The notes under the pieces: model-generated
The model's input: only the letters and a program-made list of their open reading frames with translations
What the model was told of the DNA's origin: nothing
Database searches by the model: none
Source of the DNA: an uncultured Oscillospiraceae bacterium
Lineage (GTDB): Bacteria > Bacillota > Clostridia > Oscillospirales > Oscillospiraceae
DNA: 7,185 bases
Direction of reading: 5' to 3'
NCBI GenBank assembly: GCA_947627085.1
Contig: CANQUO010000110.1
Location: 1-7,185 of the forward strand
Translations under genes and position numbers: made by a program
Part shown: positions 1 to 4,512 of the stretch, piece after piece
Layout: the number at the start of each line of letters is the position of its first letter
Position numbering within the stretch: the stretch's first letter is position 1

Positions 1-351
1 TACCAGCTCCGCCCCGTAGGCGCCCATGAGCTGGCGGCGCTCCACGGACATGGTCTCCGGCATGACGATGATGATTCTATACCCCCTGGCGGCGGCCACG
101 GCGGAAAGGCCGATGCCGGTGTTGCCGGAGGTGGGCTCGATTATGACGCTCCCGGGCTTGAGCTTGCCTGTTTTCTCCGCGTCGTCTATCATGGCCAGGG
201 CCACCCGGTCCTTCACGGAGCCCGCGGGGTTAAAGTACTCAAGCTTCACAAGGACTCTCGCTTTCAGGTCCTCCTTTTTTTCTATGTTCCGTACCTCCAG
301 CAAGGGCGTGCCGCCGATGAGCTGGTCAACTGAGGTGTAGATTTTTGACAT
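1..351 (-). CDS. cysK: O-acetylserine sulfhydrylase (cysteine synthase A), N-terminal 117 residues, truncated by window edge
   Basis: This enzyme joins O-acetylserine and sulfide to give cysteine and acetate in the cytoplasm, using pyridoxal phosphate (PLP). The visible N-terminal third begins MSKIYTSVDQLIGGTPLLEV, with the family's GGTPL motif at residues 13-17. The PLP-binding lysine is K47 in NPAGSVKDR (41-49), and the phosphate/substrate loop TSGNTG is at 74-79. MPETMS (97-102) and the start of the RRQLMGAYGAE segment follow. The family is about 300-310 residues long, so roughly 190 residues lie beyond the left edge. The ATG at 349-351 is chosen because a full AGGAGG Shine-Dalgarno sequence (complement of 359-364) lies seven bases upstream. 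The gene diverges from the Rrf2-type regulator and has a consensus promoter with an adjacent inverted repeat, which suggests control by sulfur or cysteine supply (inference). A cystathionine beta-synthase relative is less likely given the CysK-like motif wording. Confidence 0.95.
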   Translation of the reverse strand, partial: MSKIYTSVDQLIGGTPLLEVRNIEKKEDLKARVLVKLEYFNPAGSVKDRVALAMIDDAEKTGKLKPGSVIIEPTSGNTGIGLSAVAAARGYRIIIVMPETMSVERRQLMGAYGAELV

Positions 352-380
352 TGTTGTGCCTCCTGATTTTTGGCTTTATT

Positions 381-397
381 CCTATTTATTCAATAGG
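381..397. promoter_or_regulatory. Inverted repeat, probable operator of the cysK promoter
   Basis: CCTATT-TATTC-AATAGG is a perfect 6-5-6 inverted repeat. It sits at about +4 to +20 of the predicted cysK transcript, where a bound dimer would block RNA polymerase. Its AT-rich CCTAT...ATAGG form resembles my recollection of sites bound by CymR, the Rrf2-family repressor of cysteine genes in Firmicutes. That resemblance is from memory and was not checked. The natural candidate for binding is the Rrf2 protein encoded next door. It could instead be a chance repeat or a weak RNA hairpin in the leader. Confidence 0.6.
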
Positions 398-406
398 TTT
401 ATAGGG

Positions 407-435
407 ATTATAATCCTCTTTTGGGACTTTGTCAA
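407..435 (-). promoter_or_regulatory. Consensus sigma-A promoter of cysK
   Basis: On the minus strand the -35 is TTGACA (430-435) and the -10 is TATAAT (407-412), separated by exactly 17 bases. All twelve positions match consensus. Transcription would start near 400, leaving a leader of about 50 bases before the cysK ATG. The -10 lies inside a 12-bp perfect palindrome, GGATTATAATCC (405-416). So strong a promoter usually needs a repressor, which fits the inverted repeat just downstream. Confidence 0.88.
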
Positions 436-446
436 TATCTTTTTTA

Positions 447-475
447 TTGAAAAACTACCAACCCTACTGTATAAT
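447..475 (+). promoter_or_regulatory. Sigma-A promoter of the Rrf2 regulator gene
   Basis: TTGAAA (447-452) and TATAAT (470-475) are separated by 17 bases, with one mismatch in twelve. Transcription would begin near 482, giving a leader of only about 25 bases before the ATG. The -35 is separated from the divergent cysK -35 by just 11 bases (436-446), so two polymerases are unlikely to occupy both promoters at once. Confidence 0.78.
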
Positions 476-505
476 GGGTAAAAAGATTTGGGGGTGGTGG
501 GATTT

Positions 506-937
506 ATGATGATATCCACAAAGGGGCGGTACGCGCTTCGGGTCATGGTGGACCTGGCGGAGCACGACCTGGAGGGATTTGTCCCCTTAAAGGAGATCGC
601 GGCGCGGCAGGAGATATCCGAAAAGTACCTGGAGAGTATACTCAAGTCACTTGTGAAAAACGGCCTTCTCCGGGGCCTTCGGGGCAAGGGCGGAGGCTAT
701 AAGCTCACCCGCCCGCCGGAAAATTACACGGTCCGGGAGATACTGGCCTTGACGGAGGATTCCTTAGCGCCGGTGGCGTGTCTTGAGGACGGGGCGGCAA
801 AATGCCCAAGAGAGGCCGGCTGTCGGACGGTGGGGCTCTGGCGTGGGCTCTATGGGGTGATAAACGGGTATCTGGACTCCGTGACATTGGCGGAGCTTAC
901 AAACTCCGGGGACCCGGGGGACAATTACGTAATATGA
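506..937 (+). CDS. Rrf2-family transcriptional regulator (CymR/IscR-like), 143 aa
   Basis: This is a winged helix-turn-helix DNA-binding protein of the Rrf2 family, whose members sense cysteine status, Fe-S clusters or nitric oxide. The start MMISTKGRYALRVMVDLA is the family signature. The helix-turn-helix covers about 27-52 (PLKEIAARQEISEKYLESIL...), the wing GLRGKGGGYKL about 57-67, and a dimerisation helix lies near 112-131. Three cysteines, C92, C100 and C106, are spaced C-x7-C-x5-C in the place where IscR and NsrR carry cluster ligands (C-x5-C-x5-C in IscR). The ATG at 506 follows GGTGG at 496-500; the ATG at 509 is equally possible. A TTG at 488 in the same frame is rejected because it overlaps the Shine-Dalgarno region. 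Divergence from cysK suggests a CymR-like regulator of cysteine genes, but the ligand cannot be read from sequence. Confidence 0.93.
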   Translation: MMISTKGRYALRVMVDLAEHDLEGFVPLKEIAARQEISEKYLESILKSLVKNGLLRGLRGKGGGYKLTRPPENYTVREILALTEDSLAPVACLEDGAAKCPREAGCRTVGLWRGLYGVINGYLDSVTLAELTNSGDPGDNYVI

Positions 938-946
938 GGTGAGACA

Positions 947-1513
947 ATGAATCTATTTGAGATCGGTATACTTGACTTCATCCAGAATAATCTGCGGTGC
1001 GCCTTCCTCGACTGGTTCATGCCCATCGTGACGGTCTTAGGGGACGGGGGCATATTCTGGATACTCTTCACCCTGGCGCTGCTCATAATCCCAAAGACGA
1101 GAAAGCTGGGGCTTGCCTGCGCTGTCTCTCTTCTTATCGACCTTGCGCTGTGCAACGGACTGCTCAAAAATCTCATCGCCAGGACGAGACCGTACGATGT
1201 AAATCCGGATATCGTACTGCTCGTCTCAAAGCCCGGGGATTACTCATTCCCCTCGGGCCACGCGGCGGCGTCCTTCACCGTGGTGGGGGCGCTGGCGGCC
1301 AACAAGTCGAAGCTGTGGATACCGGCCTGCGTGCTGTCGGCGGTGATCGCGCTCTCGCGCCTCTATCTTTACGTCCACTATCCGACCGATGTTCTGGGCG
1401 GCGCGGTATGCGGGATATTGTTCGGATTTTTGGGCGCGTGGCTTACCAGAATTATCCTTTCAAAATTTCACGGGGGAGCTCCCGGGGGGCGTGAAAAACC
1501 GGGGAAAAGTTAA
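947..1513 (+). CDS. PAP2-family membrane phosphatase, probable undecaprenyl-diphosphatase, 188 aa
   Basis: PAP2 enzymes remove phosphate from lipid phosphates at the membrane. Bacterial members of this size (BcrC/YbjG type) often recycle undecaprenyl diphosphate for cell-wall synthesis. All three catalytic motifs are intact: K-x6-RP at K74-P82, PSGH at 102-105 and SR-x5-H-x3-D at S137-D148. H105, H144 and D148 would form the active site. Hydrophobic stretches near 20-48, 54-73, 106-118, 124-137 and 149-171 fit a multi-span membrane protein, and the tail after 172 is basic. The ATG follows AGGTGA, which overlaps the stop of the Rrf2 gene; with a nine-base gap the two genes are probably co-transcribed. 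The true substrate could be another lipid phosphate such as phosphatidylglycerol phosphate. No role in replication is expected, so its place beside dnaA looks like chance or a lineage trait. Confidence 0.92.
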   Translation: MNLFEIGILDFIQNNLRCAFLDWFMPIVTVLGDGGIFWILFTLALLIIPKTRKLGLACAVSLLIDLALCNGLLKNLIARTRPYDVNPDIVLLVSKPGDYSFPSGHAAASFTVVGALAANKSKLWIPACVLSAVIALSRLYLYVHYPTDVLGGAVCGILFGFLGAWLTRIILSKFHGGAPGGREKPGKS

Positions 1514-1521
1514 ATAAAACA

Positions 1522-1550
1522 TTGCTTTTCAACGGGATTTCTGGTACAAT
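1522..1550 (+). promoter_or_regulatory. Probable dnaA promoter, extended -10
   Basis: TTGCTT (1522-1527) and TACAAT (1545-1550) are separated by 17 bases, and TGG at 1542-1544 supplies an extended -10 TGn element. It begins nine bases after the PAP2 stop. The predicted start near 1557 leaves a dnaA leader of about 56 bases. No DnaA box overlaps it, so the autoregulation by DnaA seen in many bacteria is not evident here. Confidence 0.72.
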
Positions 1551-1567
1551 GTAAGATAAGAAAATAT

Positions 1568-1583
1568 GCGGCCATAAGGCCGC
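1568..1583 (+). promoter_or_regulatory. Hairpin in the dnaA leader
   Basis: GCGGCC-ATAA-GGCCGC forms a perfect 6-bp all-GC stem with a 4-base loop, followed by TTTCC. It lies between the predicted dnaA transcription start and the Shine-Dalgarno sequence GGAGGGG (1598-1604). The short T run makes it a poor intrinsic terminator. It could slow readthrough from the PAP2 gene, stabilise the dnaA message or act as a pause site. It leaves the ribosome site free. Confidence 0.5.
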
Positions 1584-1612
1584 TTTCCGCCTGTTTCGGA
1601 GGGGATGAGGAT

Positions 1613-2914
1613 ATGAATTCGCTTGAGGATATATGGAAAAGCGTCATGGAGCTCATGGGAAACAGCCTGACGGACGTGGCCATAAACACCTGGTTTTCCG
1701 AATGCCGGGTGACGGCCATGGACGAGACGGGGCTTACCCTGCTCGTGCCCTCGGATTTTAAGCGTGGCGTCATTGAGGCCAGATTCTTAGGCACGGTGAA
1801 GGACGCCTTGAAGCAGCTCTTCTCCGGGGACGTGGAGGTGCGGCTCATCGGGGAGAAGGATTTGAAGGAGACGGTCAATACAGACGACGGGGCGGACCCG
1901 GAGCAGTACACCTTTGATAAATTCGTTGTGGGGCCCTCAAATAAATTTGCCCACGCGGCATGTCTCGCCGTGGCCCAGGAGCAGACGAGAGAATATAACC
2001 CGCTTTTTATCTACGGGGAGTCGGGGCTTGGAAAAACCCATCTTCTATACGCCATCCGCCACGAGGTGTCAAGGAGACACCCGGAGTACAAGATTGTGTT
2101 CGTCCGGGGCGGGGACTTTATGAACGAGCTTATAACCGCCATACAGAATGGTAAAAACGTGGAATTCAGGGAAAAATACAGGTCGGCGGACTTATTTTTG
2201 ATTGACGATATCCAGACGGTGGCGGGCAAGACCTCTACCCAGGACGAGATGTTCCACACCTTCAACACCCTTTATGAGTCAAGAAAGCAGATGGTATTTA
2301 CATCCGACCGGCCGCCATCCGAGATGCCGCTTTTGGCGGACAGGCTGAGGACCAGATTTGAGTCGGGGCTTTTGGCGGATATCCAGCCGCCGGATTTTGA
2401 GACCCGGGCGGCGATAGTCAGAAACAAATCCATGAAGGTGGGCCTCTCCCTTCCAAACGACGTGGTCAACTACATCGCCGAAAATATGACCTCCAACGTC
2501 CGCCAACTGGAGGGGGCGGTGCTTAAAATACGCGCCCAGCGGGACCTTATGAACGCCCAGATGACGGTGACGGAGGTGGCCCGCATCTTAAAGGACATGT
2601 TCCGGGAAAAATCCCAGTATGTGCCCACCCCGGAGGATATAATCTCAGAGACGGCCAAGTATTTTTCCGTCACCCCGGAGGACCTGAAGGGCCAGAGGAG
2701 GACGAAAAATACTACGCTGGCAAGGCAGATCGCCATGTACGAGATACGCATACTGACGAATCTCTCCCTCAAGGATATCGGCGACATATTCGAGGGGAGG
2801 GACCACACCACGGTCCTGTCCAGTATACAGAAGATTGAGAAAAACGTAAGAGCCGACCCGGAATTTTCCCAGATGATAAGGGATATAACCTCAAATATAA
2901 ACTCCCGGCAGTAG
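1613..2914 (+). CDS. dnaA: Chromosomal replication initiator protein DnaA, 433 aa
   Basis: DnaA binds DnaA boxes at oriC, forms an ATP-dependent filament, melts the origin and helps load the replicative helicase. Domain I (about 1-80) starts with LEDIWKSVMELMGNSLTDVAINTWFSE. Domain II is very short (about 81-98, acidic). Domain III is the AAA+ ATPase, with Walker A GESGLGKTH (135-143), Walker B LFLIDD (194-199), box VII arginine R248 (equivalent to E. coli R285) and sensor II NVRQLEG (295-301). Domain IV binds DNA through a basic segment (359-379) and the signature GRDHTTVLSS (395-404). The length is slightly under the 446 residues of B. subtilis because of the short linker. Box VII reads RFESGL where many orthologues have RFEWGL. 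The ATG follows GGAGGGG by eight bases. The oriC begins directly at its stop codon. Confidence 0.99.
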   Translation: MNSLEDIWKSVMELMGNSLTDVAINTWFSECRVTAMDETGLTLLVPSDFKRGVIEARFLGTVKDALKQLFSGDVEVRLIGEKDLKETVNTDDGADPEQYTFDKFVVGPSNKFAHAACLAVAQEQTREYNPLFIYGESGLGKTHLLYAIRHEVSRRHPEYKIVFVRGGDFMNELITAIQNGKNVEFREKYRSADLFLIDDIQTVAGKTSTQDEMFHTFNTLYESRKQMVFTSDRPPSEMPLLADRLRTRFESGLLADIQPPDFETRAAIVRNKSMKVGLSLPNDVVNYIAENMTSNVRQLEGAVLKIRAQRDLMNAQMTVTEVARILKDMFREKSQYVPTPEDIISETAKYFSVTPEDLKGQRRTKNTTLARQIAMYEIRILTNLSLKDIGDIFEGRDHTTVLSSIQKIEKNVRADPEFSQMIRDITSNINSRQ

Positions 2915-2919
2915 AGGGT

Positions 2920-2944
2920 TTTTCCACATGACAAATGTGGATAA
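2920..2944. promoter_or_regulatory. Pair of facing DnaA boxes, one perfect
   Basis: TTTTCCACA (2920-2928, plus orientation, one mismatch) and TGTGGATAA (2936-2944, perfect, minus orientation) face each other across seven bases. They share an inverted repeat, CCACAT-GACAA-ATGTGG (2924-2940). This is the likely high-affinity anchor of the origin and lies six bases past the dnaA stop. Confidence 0.88.
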
Positions 2945-2986
2945 GCTGTTTTCAGATGTTATGACAAATTTTAGGGTGTGGGACGG

Positions 2987-2995
2987 TGTGAAAAA
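2987..2995 (-). promoter_or_regulatory. Weak DnaA box
   Basis: TGTGAAAAA differs from TGTGGATAA at two positions. A second TGTG core lies exactly ten bases upstream (2977-2980) within a repeated GGTGTG. Low-affinity boxes of this kind are common in origins, but the match alone is modest. Confidence 0.45.
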
Positions 2996-3004
2996 AGCTC
3001 CGGG

Positions 3005-3013
3005 TTTTCCACA
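3005..3013 (+). promoter_or_regulatory. DnaA box, one mismatch
   Basis: TTTTCCACA differs from TTATCCACA at one position. It is embedded in TCCGGGTTTTCCACA (2999-3013), a segment repeated almost exactly 53-54 bases further on at the box beside the trios. Confidence 0.8.
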
Positions 3014-3058
3014 GGTCCAAAAAAACAAAAAACCCTGAAATGACCGGACTTTCCGGGT

Positions 3059-3067
3059 CTTTCCACA
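3059..3067 (+). promoter_or_regulatory. Trio-proximal DnaA box
   Basis: CTTTCCACA differs from consensus at two positions, but it stands ten bases before the DnaA-trio tract and points the same way as the box at 3005-3013. In B. subtilis the boxes next to the trios are what load DnaA onto single-stranded DNA, so position raises confidence beyond the raw match. Confidence 0.72.
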
Positions 3068-3077
3068 TATTCGGCCA

Positions 3078-3095
3078 CTACTACTAATACTACTA
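3078..3095. other. DnaA-trio tract (origin unwinding element)
   Basis: The top strand reads CTACTACTAATACTACTA. On the complementary strand, read 3'->5', this is GAT GAT GAT TAT GAT GAT, six consecutive trios with one variant. DnaA-trios (3'-[G/A]AT-5') are the single-stranded DnaA contact sites described in B. subtilis. The tract follows a DnaA box and a GC patch (CGGCC, 3072-3076) and precedes an AT-rich stretch, as expected. Confidence 0.85.
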
Positions 3096-3122
3096 AAAAG
3101 ATAAACTATCCTTCTATTATAA
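3096..3122. other. AT-rich DNA unwinding element
   Basis: These 27 bases contain only four G or C residues and directly follow the trios. They end in CTATTATAA, whose TATTAT (3115-3120) could double as a weak -10 for dnaN, although no acceptable -35 lies upstream. This is the likely first melted segment and helicase entry point. Confidence 0.65.
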
Positions 3123-3158
3123 GAGAGAAAAACGAACATAAGCGAGGAGGACGGAAAA

Positions 3159-4274
3159 ATGAAATTTTCCTGCGAAAAAGGCGAGCTTCTCAGCGCCGTC
3201 AATATTACAAGCCACGCAGCCGCGGCCAGGAGCGCCGTGCCGAGCCTTGAGGGATTTTTGATAGAGGCCAACACGGACGTGGTGATAACCGGGTACGACC
3301 TTAAGACAGGTATCCGCTCCACCATAAAGGCGGATGTGAGCGAGGAGGGGAGCGTGGTCATAAACGCCAAGCTCTTCGGGGATATAATCCGCAAGCTCCC
3401 GGACGATATCATATATCTTTCCGTCAATGAAAAGTATATGGTGCATATAAAGTGCGCTATGAGTGAATTTGACATCATGGGCATATCCTCGGAGGAGTAC
3501 CCCGACCTTCCCACGGTGGACTATCAGAACTCCGTCTATATGAAGGAGAAGGACATAAAGGCCATGATAGCCGAGACGAATTTCGCCGTCTCGGACAACG
3601 AGGCCCGGCCCATCCACACGGGAGCGCTTTTTGAGGTGGACAACGATATCCTCACCGTCGTGGCCGTGGATGGCTTCCGCCTTGCCCTCCGCAGGGAGAG
3701 GGTGGCCAAGACTGAGGTGGGAAAAATATCCTTCGTGGTGCCCGGTACCGCCCTTTCCGAGGTGGAGAGGATAGCCGGCGACAGCGAGGAGCTTGTGAAG
3801 ATAACCCTGGGCACAAAGCACGTGATGTTCACATTGGGGAGCAACATGCTCATATCGAGGCGGCTTGAGGGAGAATTTTTAAATTATCGCAACTCCATAC
3901 CCCAGACGAGCAAGTACAGCATCGAGGCGGACAGAAAGACGCTCATTTCCGGCGTGGAGCGGGTGTCCCTCATAATAAACGACAAGTTCAAAAGCCCGGT
4001 GAGGTGCGTATTCGGCGACGGTGTGCTCCGCATATCCACCGCCACCACCCTGGGAAAGGCAAATGACGAGTGTCAGGTCCGGGGCGACGGCGAGGGGCTT
4101 GAGATAGGATTTAATAACCGCTATATTCTGGAGGCCCTGAGAGTTGCACCCGCGGACAATCTGCGGCTCCAGCTCTCCACCAGCGTCTCCCCCTGCGTCA
4201 TAGTCCCGGCGGACGGGAGCAAGAATTTTATCTACATGATACTCCCCGTGAGGCTGAAGGCAAATGAGGGTTAA
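3159..4274 (+). CDS. dnaN: DNA polymerase III beta subunit (sliding clamp), 371 aa
   Basis: The clamp is a ring-shaped dimer that holds the replicative polymerase and many repair proteins on DNA. The sequence starts MKFSCEKGELLSAVNITSHA and shows the three repeated clamp folds at roughly 1-120, 125-245 and 250-371. EEYPDLP is near 109-115, and AVDGFRLALRR in the second domain is highly characteristic. The C-terminus MILPVRL (360-366) forms part of the pocket that binds partner peptides. The length is close to the usual 366-378. The ATG is eight bases after AGGAGG (3145-3150). The stop overlaps the yaaA start, indicating coupling. The promoter is uncertain; it may be read through from dnaA or start from a weak -10 inside the unwinding element. 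Confidence 0.98.
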   Translation: MKFSCEKGELLSAVNITSHAAAARSAVPSLEGFLIEANTDVVITGYDLKTGIRSTIKADVSEEGSVVINAKLFGDIIRKLPDDIIYLSVNEKYMVHIKCAMSEFDIMGISSEEYPDLPTVDYQNSVYMKEKDIKAMIAETNFAVSDNEARPIHTGALFEVDNDILTVVAVDGFRLALRRERVAKTEVGKISFVVPGTALSEVERIAGDSEELVKITLGTKHVMFTLGSNMLISRRLEGEFLNYRNSIPQTSKYSIEADRKTLISGVERVSLIINDKFKSPVRCVFGDGVLRISTATTLGKANDECQVRGDGEGLEIGFNNRYILEALRVAPADNLRLQLSTSVSPCVIVPADGSKNFIYMILPVRLKANEG

Positions 4275-4512
4275 GGTAAAGGCTAAGATAAAAAGGGCGG
4301 AGGAGATAAAAATCTCCACGGAATATATTAAATTAGACTCCTTTTTGAAATTCGCGAACGCAGTGGAGAGCGGAGGCATGGCAAAGACGGTCATCGCCGA
4401 CGGTCAGGTCGCGGTGAACGGTGAGACATGTACCCAGCGCGGAAAAAAGCTCCGTCCCGGGGACCAGGTCGAGATTTTCGGCGGGGAATACGTCGTGGCG
4501 GCGGAGGGGTAA
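4264..4512 (+). CDS. yaaA: S4-domain RNA-binding protein YaaA, 82 aa
   Basis: This small protein is found between dnaN and recF across Firmicutes. It consists almost wholly of an S4 RNA-binding fold: EYIKLDSFLKFANAVESGGMAK (residues 20-41) then IADGQVAVNGE and RGKKLRPGDQVEI (to about 74). Its role is not firmly settled; related S4 proteins bind rRNA or ribosomal subunits. The ATG at 4264 overlaps the last 11 bases of dnaN and gives a basic 14-residue extension, MRVKVKAKIKRAEE, ahead of the usual family start (IKISTEYIKL). A strong GGAGGAG at 4299-4305 lies inside the gene just before ATAAAAATC, so a rare ATC start at 4312 cannot be excluded. The stop overlaps the recF ATG by one base (TAATG). 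Confidence 0.9.
   Translation: MRVKVKAKIKRAEEIKISTEYIKLDSFLKFANAVESGGMAKTVIADGQVAVNGETCTQRGKKLRPGDQVEIFGGEYVVAAEG
4299..4305 (+). promoter_or_regulatory. Strong internal Shine-Dalgarno sequence in yaaA
   Basis: GGAGGAG is much closer to consensus than anything in front of the ATG at 4264 (GAGGCTGAAGG). It is followed after six bases by an in-frame ATC (4312), which would yield a protein starting exactly where YaaA homologues usually start. A rare AUC/AUU-type start is known for infC. It may instead simply encode Ala-Glu-Glu. Confidence 0.3.

Larger units (their letters stand above)
2915..3122. other. Replication origin oriC (DnaA box cluster, DnaA-trios and AT-rich unwinding region)
   Basis: The dnaA-dnaN gap holds five DnaA-box-like 9-mers compared with TTATCCACA: 2920-2928 (+, one mismatch), 2936-2944 (-, perfect), 2987-2995 (-, two mismatches), 3005-3013 (+, one mismatch) and 3059-3067 (+, two mismatches). 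The last box is followed by a short GC patch, a DnaA-trio tract and an AT-rich stretch, in the order known for the B. subtilis basal unwinding system. No similar cluster occurs elsewhere in the window, so this is taken as the whole origin. Gene order alone also predicts oriC here. Confidence 0.93.

Noticed and set aside
512..520. ATATCCACA, a one-mismatch DnaA box at the start of the Rrf2 gene
   Set aside because: Single isolated match that encodes the conserved Ile-Ser-Thr of the family start; no cluster nearby. A similar lone match at 6162-6170 was dismissed for the same reason.
997..1494. Second plus-strand frame inside the PAP2 gene
   Set aside because: Low-complexity Arg/Gly-rich translation without family features, overlapping a gene with all three catalytic motifs intact.
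1466..1496. Hairpin TTTCACG...CGTGAAA with an inner GGGAGCTCCC at the end of the PAP2 gene, as a terminator
   Set aside because: It lies inside the coding region and is followed by AAACCGGGG on the plus strand, with no T run. A TTTT follows it only on the minus strand, where no gene ends.
1605..1616. Tiny upstream frame ATG-AGG-ATA-TGA overlapping the dnaA start
   Set aside because: Its ATG directly abuts the GGAGGGG Shine-Dalgarno, too close for initiation, so it is unlikely to be translated.
2920..2944. Inverted repeat after dnaA as an intrinsic terminator
   Set aside because: The arms are DnaA boxes, the stem is AT/GC mixed and short, and no T tract follows.
3002..3035. GGGTTTT ... AAAACCC stem within oriC as a terminator or regulatory RNA
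   Set aside because: Seven base pairs with a 20-base A-rich loop and no T run; the arms are more simply a DnaA box flank and an A-rich tract.
3092..3120. A full sigma-A promoter for dnaN using TATTAT at 3115-3120
   Set aside because: No recognisable -35 at 16-18 bases upstream; the segment is better explained as the AT-rich unwinding element, though a weak start there remains possible.
3117..3821. Long open frame on the minus strand opposite dnaN
   Set aside because: It has no recognisable family or Shine-Dalgarno and lies opposite a certain gene; GC-rich codon structure produces such antisense frames. The one opposite recF (4875-5672) is rejected likewise.
4428..4511. Upstream ATG as the start of recF
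   Set aside because: The added 28 residues are the yaaA coding region in another frame and match no RecF N-terminus; MYIETIALQGFRNY at 4512 is the family start.
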